Source: Sulfurimonas sp. (GTDB lineage Bacteria; Campylobacterota; Campylobacteria; Campylobacterales; Sulfurimonadaceae). Taken from it: a DNA stretch of 21,521 nucleotides. Each line of letters starts with the position of its first letter. The first letter of the stretch is position 1. The position numbers were made by a program, and so were the translations under genes. Location of the stretch: assembly GCA_026988735.1 (NCBI GenBank), contig JALSKR010000043.1, positions 1 to 21,521 of the forward strand. Reading direction: 5' to 3'. Shown here piece after piece: positions 7,474 to 13,086 of this stretch. The notes below the pieces were generated by a model. The model was not told the DNA's origin. It saw nothing but the letters and a program-made list of their open reading frames with translations, and ran no database searches.

Positions 7474-7490
7474 TGTGTAGAATCTACACA
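7474..7490 (-). terminator. Short stem-loop just after the GTPase gene
   Basis: A perfect seven-base inverted repeat TGTGTAG / CTACACA with a three-base loop, seven bases past the GTPase stop codon. A T-run is not immediate, so termination would be weak. The outer motif resembles the arms of the stem-loop at 7414-7443. Confidence 0.35.
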
Positions 7491-7497
7491 GTATAAA

Positions 7498-8469
7498 TTA
7501 CTTGTTTATACTGAATTGAGGAAGAATCAAAAAAGGAAATTTTTGACTGAGTAGTTTTATATCATCGTCTATACTCTCTCCGATAAAGATTAAAAGAGAC
7601 TTTTCTTTATACTCTGGTAACTCTTCATAACTGGCATCACCAAAGGAGTAGTTGATAAATATAGGATTGGGTACATCGGTAACTTTTACAATACCTTTTG
7701 TCCTGTAGATGCTCTTTGGAAGGGCACTTAGGAGTTGATCTATATCGTTAAACATTACATTTTCTTTGAGATATGCTACTTTTTGGGTGATAGAGTCCTT
7801 GCCGGTATGATCGAGATGCTTGTAGTCTTTTGCCAGGCCGATGACTTCATCTATTTCATAAACGCCTTCAAAAACTTCTTTGTTGACGAGACCCTGCTGT
7901 GCATAGTGGATCATATAGTTATTAAATACCGTCTCTCCTGTGAGATTGTTTTTAATGTTATACTCTTCTTTAATCTGTATAACCTCTTTTTTTACTGCTT
8001 CAAGTTGTTTGGGTGTTACCAAATCGACTTTGTTGAGTATTATGATGTTTGAACCACCCAACTGATACTTTGCGGTAGAGTTCTCTTTGTATGTATCAAA
8101 GTTTTTTGCGTCAACTACACATATGATGCCTTCTATGGAGATACCGAGATTTTGCAAAGAGAGAAAAATAGGAAATGGTTCTGATGCGCCGGAGGTTTCT
8201 ACAAATATGATGTCAGGATTGTATTTAGTGATAATTTCACTCACACCGCTTTCAAATTCCTGTGCCAGTTTACAGCAAATACACCCTTCTGAAATTTCCA
8301 GTACTTCACTGTGTACATTTGTAAGAATTTTACTGTCAACGCCTACATCGCCAAATTCATTGACAACTATTGCTATTTTCTTATCTTTAAAATATTTTTT
8401 GACAGTATTTGTAAGCATGGTTGTTTTTCCAACACCTAAAAATCCTGTTATTATAAATGACTGTATGAT
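7498..8469 (-). CDS. COG0523/CobW-type GTPase (putative metallochaperone), probable non-ATG start
   Basis: G3E-family P-loop GTPase related to CobW, YeiR and ZNG1, typically delivering a metal (Zn, Co) to client enzymes. With the proposed start it has 323 residues. Seen: Walker A Gly9-Phe-Leu-Gly-Val-Gly-Lys-Thr-Thr17, Asn-Glu-Phe-Gly-Asp-Val-Gly-Val-Asp (37-45), metal motif Cys63-Ile-Cys65-Cys66, Glu-Thr-Ser-Gly (switch region), Asn-Lys-Val-Asp (base specificity) and a CobW C-terminal domain. There is no His-rich loop. Start: homologues begin about eight residues before Walker A, but no ATG, GTG or TTG exists in frame between the upstream terminator and Walker A. An ATC at 8469-8467, followed by ATA, sits seven bases after AAGGA. 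The frame is open up to 8640, but that would begin inside the gamma gene. Function as metallochaperone is family knowledge; client unknown. Confidence 0.85.
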   Translation of the reverse strand: MIQSFIITGFLGVGKTTMLTNTVKKYFKDKKIAIVVNEFGDVGVDSKILTNVHSEVLEISEGCICCKLAQEFESGVSEIITKYNPDIIFVETSGASEPFPIFLSLQNLGISIEGIICVVDAKNFDTYKENSTAKYQLGGSNIIILNKVDLVTPKQLEAVKKEVIQIKEEYNIKNNLTGETVFNNYMIHYAQQGLVNKEVFEGVYEIDEVIGLAKDYKHLDHTGKDSITQKVAYLKENVMFNDIDQLLSALPKSIYRTKGIVKVTDVPNPIFINYSFGDASYEELPEYKEKSLLIFIGESIDDDIKLLSQKFPFLILPQFSINK

Positions 8470-8503
8470 GGGATCTTCCTTTAATATGGAATTATGTTTG
8501 TAT

Positions 8504-8529
8504 AGAACAGATTGTTCTGAAGTATTATA
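8504..8529 (-). promoter_or_regulatory. Promoter with palindromic operator-like site before the GTPase gene
   Basis: On the minus strand a TATAAT (8529-8524) stands directly before a perfect 15-base palindrome, AGAACA-N3-TGTTCT (8518-8504). The palindrome overlaps the expected transcription start near 8517. The layout suggests the GTPase is repressed by a dimeric regulator, plausibly metal-responsive as for many COG0523 genes, but the motif is not the Zur or Fur consensus I know. Confidence 0.5.
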
Positions 8530-8539
8530 ATATAAATTG

Positions 8540-8577
8540 AAAAAAAAGTAACTACTGTGTTGTATAACAGTAGTTAC
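8540..8577 (-). terminator. Strong intrinsic terminator of the upstream OFOR operon
   Basis: A perfect 11-bp stem (8548-8558 with 8567-8577) with an eight-base loop is followed on the minus strand by eight T residues (8547-8540). It begins seven bases past the gamma stop codon, so the upstream OFOR operon ends here and the GTPase needs its own promoter. Confidence 0.9.
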
Positions 8578-8584
8578 ATTAGAA

Positions 8585-9286
8585 TTATTTTTTTGGAGAT
8601 TCCAAAATTTGCTCAAATCCGACTTCTTTACACCATTCAACTGTCAAGTCAAATGCTGCAGAAGCAGTATCAAGATTTTTTTGAATAAGTTCTTGCTTTT
8701 TCTTGAATTTTTTCTCAATAACCGAGTCAAGTGTAGCCGTACCACCAGAAGCAGTATATTTTTTTAAGAATCTATCTTTAATACCCTCTTCAATTGCAGG
8801 TTTACTTACAGTACCTAAAGCGCCAAAAAGTGCACCCAGCATTGCCATGTTTGTTGCAAGTTCAGTCCCTGCCATGTCAATAGCAAACTGAGTAAAGTCT
8901 TTTGTAAGTACTTTTACATTCAAATCACTCAATGTTTTTTTATCATCATCAGTTAAAAGATCTCTGTCGCTGTTGATGATTACAAGACCATTCTCTTTGA
9001 TACCGGCATAAAAAGGCATAGTGTATGATTTACCCATAGTAATAACCTGTGGGTGAAAAATCATAACGATATCAGGATAAATAACTTCCCCTCTGTCATA
9101 AATAGGCACTGTACCTATTCTTGCATAACTCTCAGACGGAGCCATTCTCTTTTCAGCACCGAAAAACGGATTTGATACAGCGTAATAACCCTCTGTATCT
9201 GCAGCTGTTGCAGCAATATGTGCTGCTGTAACCGCGCCTTGGCCACCAAGGCCAGGCATTCTGATTTTAATTGAATCTTTTGCCAT
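8585..9286 (-). CDS. 2-oxoacid:ferredoxin oxidoreductase, gamma subunit, copy 2
   Basis: PorG-type gamma subunit (233 aa). It shows Gly12-Leu-Gly-Gly-Gln-Gly17, then Phe-Phe-Gly-Ala-Glu-Lys-Arg-Met-Ala-Pro, Gly-Lys-Ser-Tyr-Thr-Met-Pro-Phe-Tyr and Ala-Gly-Thr-Glu-Leu-Ala-Thr-Asn-Met-Ala, all shared with copy 1. The start ATG overlaps the beta stop by one base (TAATG), so translation is coupled. It is the last gene of the delta-epsilon-alpha-beta-gamma operon and is followed by a strong terminator. A C-terminal Trp-Cys-Lys-Glu segment is not in copy 1. Confidence 0.92.
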   Translation of the reverse strand: MAKDSIKIRMPGLGGQGAVTAAHIAATAADTEGYYAVSNPFFGAEKRMAPSESYARIGTVPIYDRGEVIYPDIVMIFHPQVITMGKSYTMPFYAGIKENGLVIINSDRDLLTDDDKKTLSDLNVKVLTKDFTQFAIDMAGTELATNMAMLGALFGALGTVSKPAIEEGIKDRFLKKYTASGGTATLDSVIEKKFKKKQELIQKNLDTASAAFDLTVEWCKEVGFEQILESPKK

Positions 9287-10155
9287 TATATACGCCCTTC
9301 TTCTTTACATTTTTTCAAAAATTCTTCTGCTTCAGGTGAAACATGTTTGTAAGATGCGAATCTTCCTTTATCCTGGTCTTTCATTTCACCAAGACCTTCA
9401 TTTGCACTTAAACCGATTTCAAGAATACACGGTGTGTAAATATTAAGGAAAGTCGGTCCGATTTCTCTTGCAACCAAGATTGCTTCTCTTACTGCCTTTG
9501 CAACTGCTTTTGGAGCAGACGCTGTCATATTTACAGAGTAGTGACATCCTGATGTTGTTGCCAGTTCCCACATTGGAACTTTTTCAAACTTTTTACCAAG
9601 AGGAGCCATTTTAAATACCTGGCCTTTTGCTGTAGCACCAGACTCTTGACCACCTGTATTTGCATATACTTCATTATCAAAACAGATAGTAGTGATATTT
9701 TCCTGTCTAAAGAAAGACTGTAAAGTATAGTCAAGTCCGATATCAACAGTAGCACCGTCACCGGCTAAAACCACAACATCTTTTTCAATATCCGGGAATC
9801 TCCAGTCTAAAACTCTTTTGATTCCTGATGCAACTGCATTTTGGTTACCAAAGAGTGAATGCACAGTATGGAGTGCAATATGCGGGAACATTAAAGATGT
9901 ACAACCCGTAGAGTTTACAATAATTGTATCTTCTGGTTTTGGAAGTGCAGAAAGTACATATCTCAGTGCTGCAGCCTCTGGACAACCGGCACAAAGTGAG
10001 TGCTCTTCAAGTAACTCTTTTGTGTCTGGAAGTTCCTTGATACCACGAGGTGTATCCATTTTAGCTGACCATGTAGCCTTTTCCTCAAGATCAATAATCT
10101 CTTGAGGCATAATATCACGAAATTCTGGATTTATTTTATAGATATCTAATGCCAT
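9286..10155 (-). CDS. 2-oxoacid:ferredoxin oxidoreductase, beta (thiamine-diphosphate) subunit, copy 2
   Basis: Catalytic ThDP and [4Fe-4S] subunit, 289 aa. Cluster cysteines Cys55-x2-Cys58, Cys85 and Cys243 match those of copy 1. The ThDP motif runs from Gly-Asp-Gly-Ala-Thr-Val-Asp to Asp-Asn-Glu-Val-Tyr-Ala-Asn-Thr-Gly-Gly-Gln. After the first Cys pair this copy has Pro-Glu-Ala, where copy 1 has Trp-Met-Ala, and the Glu/Ala-rich tail of copy 1 is missing. I chose the ATG at 10155 because AAGGAG stands eight bases upstream and it falls one base after the alpha stop. The frame stays open to an ATG at 10200, but that would overlap alpha by 44 bases. Confidence 0.92.
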   Translation of the reverse strand: MALDIYKINPEFRDIMPQEIIDLEEKATWSAKMDTPRGIKELPDTKELLEEHSLCAGCPEAAALRYVLSALPKPEDTIIVNSTGCTSLMFPHIALHTVHSLFGNQNAVASGIKRVLDWRFPDIEKDVVVLAGDGATVDIGLDYTLQSFFRQENITTICFDNEVYANTGGQESGATAKGQVFKMAPLGKKFEKVPMWELATTSGCHYSVNMTASAPKAVAKAVREAILVAREIGPTFLNIYTPCILEIGLSANEGLGEMKDQDKGRFASYKHVSPEAEEFLKKCKEEGRI

Positions 10156-10156
10156 C

Positions 10157-11359
10157 TTATGCTCCTTTTCCCGGGTTGATTTTTTCCATAACTTCCGCAA
10201 TAATTGCTTCAGCAGGCATACTCATACCACCAGCGACTCTCGGTCCGCCGACAATGTCTGCTTCACACTTGTTGTAGAGTTCTTTTCTTACTTCTTTTTC
10301 AAGCCATCCAACAACATTAAACTCAGGTACAAATATATGCTTGATACCCTGTACGGCTTCAAGAAGTTCTTTAGCAGGGAAAGGTCTGATTGTTCTTAGT
10401 TTAATAACTTTCGTTTTTATACCAAGTTTCATAAGCTCTCTGTGCGCTTCTTTAGCCTGATTTGATGCAGTACCACAAGTAACAAATGCTATTTCAGCAT
10501 CATCTTCACCAGTGATATGGATAAGACCTTTTAGGTAGTGTTCCGCATATGGACGTGAACGCTCTACCGCTGATCTTACTTCCCACTGCCAAGAAGCATG
10601 TGTTGCATAAGATATATAGTTAGACTTCATTACAAACGGATCTCTTAAGAAACGTCCCGGAGGTGTTTCTGAATCAATCGGAGGTAATGGTGCTTTGTAC
10701 GGATCATACGGCTCTAAAGCTATATCATCAGCAGGAAGCATAACTGCCTCTCTTGTATGAGATACAAAGAAACCATCAACAACTGTAATAATTGGAACAT
10801 GAACATCAGGCTTTTCAGCCACTGTAAATGCTGCAATTGACATGTCGAAAAGTTCTTGAACATTTTCTGCATACCAAATCATACATCCTGTTTCGAGCAT
10901 ATATGAAACTTCAAGGTTATCCGGCTGAATAGTAAGTGGTGAGTTAATACCACGAGCCATCAAAATCAGTTGACAAGGAATTCTTGTGCCTGACCACTGT
11001 GCAAAGTTTTCCATCGCTCTAAGTGTACCTGGGCCGGAAGTTGTTGTTACTGTTCTGGCACCTGCCATTGCACACCCTGCAACTTCAGACATAACACCAA
11101 ATTCGTTTTCACCTCTAAAATAAGTACCAACGTAACCTTCAGCCCATAATTCACCGATTAGGTGTGCTGCTTCTGATTGTGGTGTAATTGGGTAAGATAC
11201 CGAGGCATCTACCGTACATCTTTTCATTGCTTCTTTCAAAACTTCAGAACCAGTCATGAAGTGTTTCTCTCTAGGAGCTTCGAAAAGCAAATAGTCTGTA
11301 GAAACTAATTTTTGTCCAGACCAGTTGTGTGTGTTTGTCATATCACTTCGTTTACTCAT
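10157..11359 (-). CDS. 2-oxoacid:ferredoxin oxidoreductase, alpha subunit, copy 2
   Basis: Alpha subunit of 400 aa with Tyr56-Pro-Ile-Thr59-Pro-Gln-Ser-Glu, Arg-Gly-Glu-Asn-Glu-Phe-Gly (copy 1: Arg-Ala-Glu-Glu-Glu-Leu-Gly), Thr-Thr-Ser-Gly-Pro-Gly and a C-terminal Leu-Arg-Thr-Ile-Arg-Pro-Phe-Pro. The difference just after the Tyr-Pro-Ile-Thr-Pro loop lies near the active site and could reflect a different 2-oxoacid. The ATG at 11359 is four bases after the epsilon stop, with GGAG about ten bases upstream inside epsilon. A second ATG six codons on is possible. Coupled to beta, which starts one base after the stop. Confidence 0.92.
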   Translation of the reverse strand: MSKRSDMTNTHNWSGQKLVSTDYLLFEAPREKHFMTGSEVLKEAMKRCTVDASVSYPITPQSEAAHLIGELWAEGYVGTYFRGENEFGVMSEVAGCAMAGARTVTTTSGPGTLRAMENFAQWSGTRIPCQLILMARGINSPLTIQPDNLEVSYMLETGCMIWYAENVQELFDMSIAAFTVAEKPDVHVPIITVVDGFFVSHTREAVMLPADDIALEPYDPYKAPLPPIDSETPPGRFLRDPFVMKSNYISYATHASWQWEVRSAVERSRPYAEHYLKGLIHITGEDDAEIAFVTCGTASNQAKEAHRELMKLGIKTKVIKLRTIRPFPAKELLEAVQGIKHIFVPEFNVVGWLEKEVRKELYNKCEADIVGGPRVAGGMSMPAEAIIAEVMEKINPGKGA

Positions 11360-11363
11360 TGTT

Positions 11364-11933
11364 TTATACTCCCAACTCTGATTTAACTTCTTTAGCTATT
11401 TTAATGAACTTTTCAAGATCAGAAGCATGTTGGTCTCTAATGGTAGCCATTGCATCTTCATGTCCAGATAAAGCACACATTGCTATAGTGTAACAGTCTG
11501 TTTCTGCTCTAACAATCTTTAATGCAACATTTGCATAATGACAGTGAACACCGATAAAAATTGCTGCTTTGATTTTGTTTTCCCAAATCGTCAAGTTTGG
11601 ATGATTTGGATTGATTTCAATTTCAGCATCAATTTTTGGATATTTAGGTCTGTAGTCATACATTGGAATCATGTTTGCATTTAGAACTTCTGCCATCTCT
11701 TTGATAAGAGTTGCTTTTCTTTTTGCTTCATCGCTCCATGCGTAAAGTACTTGTGGACCGGGGAAAATTGTTGCATTTTCTTTTGTCAACATCTGTTTTG
11801 CAATTTCTCTCATTGCCGTTTCTTCATCTACCACATCTTCTAATAAAAGTGCTTTTCCTTCTGGTGGTGTTATTACACCTTCATACGTAGCCGCAGGATA
11901 TGGTGAATAATACGCAGGACCTTGGTTTGCCAT
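11364..11933 (-). CDS. OFOR epsilon subunit (PorE/ForE type, CO dehydrogenase beta-subunit family), copy 2
   Basis: Accessory subunit (189 aa) of the five-subunit OFOR. It shares with copy 1 the blocks Ile-Phe-Pro-Gly-Pro-Gln-Val-Leu (56-63), Asp-Tyr-Arg-Pro-Lys-Tyr-Pro-Lys-Ile-Asp (93-102), Asn-Pro-Asn-His-Pro-Asn-Leu-Thr-Ile (108-116) and Gly-Val-His-Cys-His-Tyr-Ala-Asn (128-135). It stops where copy 1 begins its 45-residue C-terminal extension. The invariant His-Cys-His suggests a bound metal or redox role, which is inference. AGGAG stands five bases before the ATG. A 61-base gap separates it from delta; no clear terminator is visible there, so the two are probably co-transcribed. Confidence 0.88.
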   Translation of the reverse strand: MANQGPAYYSPYPAATYEGVITPPEGKALLLEDVVDEETAMREIAKQMLTKENATIFPGPQVLYAWSDEAKRKATLIKEMAEVLNANMIPMYDYRPKYPKIDAEIEINPNHPNLTIWENKIKAAIFIGVHCHYANVALKIVRAETDCYTIAMCALSGHEDAMATIRDQHASDLEKFIKIAKEVKSELGV

Positions 11934-11994
11934 AAGTTCTCCTATGATTTTTTTTATTTTACTCTATTTTGTTACTTAAATCTAAAACTTAGAC

Positions 11995-12222
11995 TTAGAC
12001 TGCTTCGACGTTAGGCATTTCCATCGTGATACAATCACGATTGAGCATATCAGTACATACGTATACACATAATGCACACCCTTTACATCTGTCTACATCA
12101 ACCCAAGATGTATTTCCGCTTTTATCGAACATGAGTGTATTTGCTTCTGGGCAATACAGAGTACATGTATTACACTTGTACTCTGCACACATGTCAGCAT
12201 TAACTTTTGCTACATAATACAT
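11995..12222 (-). CDS. 2-oxoacid:ferredoxin oxidoreductase, delta (2x[4Fe-4S] ferredoxin) subunit, copy 2
   Basis: A 75-residue ferredoxin-type subunit identical in amino-acid sequence to copy 1 at 3297-3524, with the same Cys12-x4-Cys17-x2-Cys20-x3-Cys24 and Cys46-x2-Cys49-x2-Cys52-x3-Cys56 motifs. It is the first gene of the upstream OFOR operon. I chose the ATG at 12222 because an AGGAG precedes it and because the homology to copy 1 begins exactly there. The frame is open to 12276, but those 18 residues are not shared. The first 63 bases of the two genes are identical, and flanking DNA is not similar. Confidence 0.93.
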   Translation of the reverse strand: MYYVAKVNADMCAEYKCNTCTLYCPEANTLMFDKSGNTSWVDVDRCKGCALCVYVCTDMLNRDCITMEMPNVEAV

Positions 12223-12262
12223 TTCTTCTCCTATATATGACTTAAACATAAAATACCAGTGT

Positions 12263-12277
12263 ATTGAAAAATTCAAT
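12263..12277. promoter_or_regulatory. Palindrome upstream of the delta-first OFOR operon
   Basis: ATTGAA-N3-TTCAAT is a perfect six-base inverted repeat 41-55 bases upstream of the delta ATG. It sits at the same distance as the inverted repeat before the other OFOR operon but has a different sequence. Possible operator; AT-rich palindromes also arise by chance. Confidence 0.3.
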
Positions 12278-12618
12278 CAATTCTAAGTATCTTTATCAAT
12301 TTAGAAGCATCAAAAAATATGTGTAAAATACTTTTTATCAGCTACATTTTATGTTTTCAATTGGGAGTTTACTTGGAAAGTCCTTTAAATTCTCTTTAAT
12401 TTATAAGATAAATATTTTTTGTAAAACAATAAACCTGCACAAATAAGTTGTTTCGCCGGGTCTTATACTACTTTTTGAAGCAATGGGGATACCTTTATGT
12501 TACAATAGGTAACACTTTGAAAAGCCAAATTATCTCAGATGGCTGTAATGTGAGCCTTAACCTAAATATTAGCTGTAGTAATCTATGCCTTGTTCTATTT
12601 TTAGCCGGGCTTAAAAGT

Positions 12619-12624
12619 TATAAT
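12619..12624 (+). promoter_or_regulatory. -10 box (TATAAT) of the PII-dab operon
   Basis: A perfect TATAAT lies 38 bases before the start codon of the PII-like gene, with a T-rich stretch (12591-12602) about 17 bases upstream in place of a -35 hexamer. This is the usual Campylobacterota sigma-70 layout. It predicts a short leader of about 30 bases. Confidence 0.55.
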
Positions 12625-12662
12625 GTTTAAATTGCCGCTATATAAATAAAAAGGGGTTCCAT

Positions 12663-13058
12663 ATGGTTCAGGTTAATAGTATTATAGACCCGTCAGCACT
12701 CAATGATGTGTTACACGGGTTAGAAGAAGAAGGTATACAGGGTGTTACTGTAACAAAAGTATTAGGAAAAGGTTGCTGGGACGGTACAGAAGTCGAACTT
12801 ACTGAAAAGGTAATGGTTATTGTTATAGTTCCCAATAAGATTTATAAAGATAAAGCAATGGAGGCTATTCGCGCCAATGCACAGGATATAGAACACGGGG
12901 CAGGTAAAATCTGGGTTGTGCCTGTTTTGGAAGTTGAACGAATACGCACAGGTGAAAAAGATCTGGATGCTTTGGAAAAAACTATTGTAAAAAACAAAAA
13001 GAGATCAAATGATATTGATTTAGATGCTTTTAGCGCTATTGATACACCGGCGAGCTAG
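12663..13058 (+). CDS. PII-like signalling protein, first gene of the dab operon
   Basis: A 131-residue PII-superfamily protein. PII trimers bind ATP/ADP and effectors and control transporters or enzymes. Visible: an N-terminal strand-helix-strand as in GlnB, ending Val-Thr-Val-Thr-Lys-Val-Leu-Gly-Lys-Gly (28-37); a B-loop-like Gly79-Ala-Gly81-Lys82-Ile; and a C-loop Arg93-Ile-Arg95-Thr-Gly-Glu, both nucleotide-contacting in PII. The T-loop (38-49) is about eight residues shorter than in GlnB and lacks the uridylylated Tyr51. This points to a non-classical PII rather than a nitrogen regulator. A hydrophilic tail (about 100-131) is extra. AAGGGG lies six bases before the ATG. By position it probably senses adenylate or carbon status and controls the DAB transporter; this is inference. 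Confidence 0.85.
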   Translation: MVQVNSIIDPSALNDVLHGLEEEGIQGVTVTKVLGKGCWDGTEVELTEKVMVIVIVPNKIYKDKAMEAIRANAQDIEHGAGKIWVVPVLEVERIRTGEKDLDALEKTIVKNKKRSNDIDLDAFSAIDTPAS

Positions 13059-13086
13059 AGATTTACGGTAGAAGACAGGAGTTTTA

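Larger units (their letters stand above)
7081..7497. other. 417-base gene-poor stretch between the GTPase and the downstream OFOR operon
   Basis: Strongly AT-rich. It holds the probable promoter and long leader of the downstream OFOR operon (minus), several inverted repeats, a plausible 40-codon ORF with a perfect AGGAGG on the plus strand, and two stem-loops built around TGTAGA/TCTACA near the GTPase end. The 10-base direct repeat ATAAATAGGT occurs at 7260-7269 and 7286-7295. No tRNA or recognised riboswitch was seen. Confidence 0.6.
12223..12662. other. 440-base divergent intergenic region between the OFOR and PII-dab operons
   Basis: The region must hold the promoters of both operons. The plus-strand one is visible at 12619-12624; no convincing minus-strand -10 box stands out. 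Short inverted repeats include ATTGAA-N3-TTCAAT (12263-12277), GTTAC-N5-GTAAC (12499-12513) and two overlapping four-base pairings, GCCA/TGGC and GGCT/AGCC (12524-12556), which exclude one another. An open frame from 12448 to 12630 has no ribosome-binding site and no recognisable product. Confidence 0.6.

Noticed and set aside
8470..8640. A 57-residue N-terminal extension of the GTPase starting inside the gamma gene
   Set aside because: It would run through the operon terminator and read gamma in another frame; its sequence is low-complexity and unlike the family N-terminus.
10156..10200. Longer beta copy 2 beginning at 10200
   Set aside because: It overlaps alpha by 44 bases; the ATG at 10155 has AAGGAG at ideal spacing.
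12223..12276. 18-residue extension of delta copy 2
   Set aside because: Not shared with the otherwise identical copy 1; AGGAG precedes the shared ATG.
12524..12556. Mutually exclusive short hairpins upstream of the PII gene, considered as a riboswitch
   Set aside because: The pairings are only four bases and lie before the predicted transcription start; no known riboswitch signature was found.
12448..12630. 60-codon plus-strand ORF in the divergent intergenic region
   Set aside because: TTG start without a Shine-Dalgarno sequence, it runs over the likely PII-dab -10 box, and the product resembles nothing.
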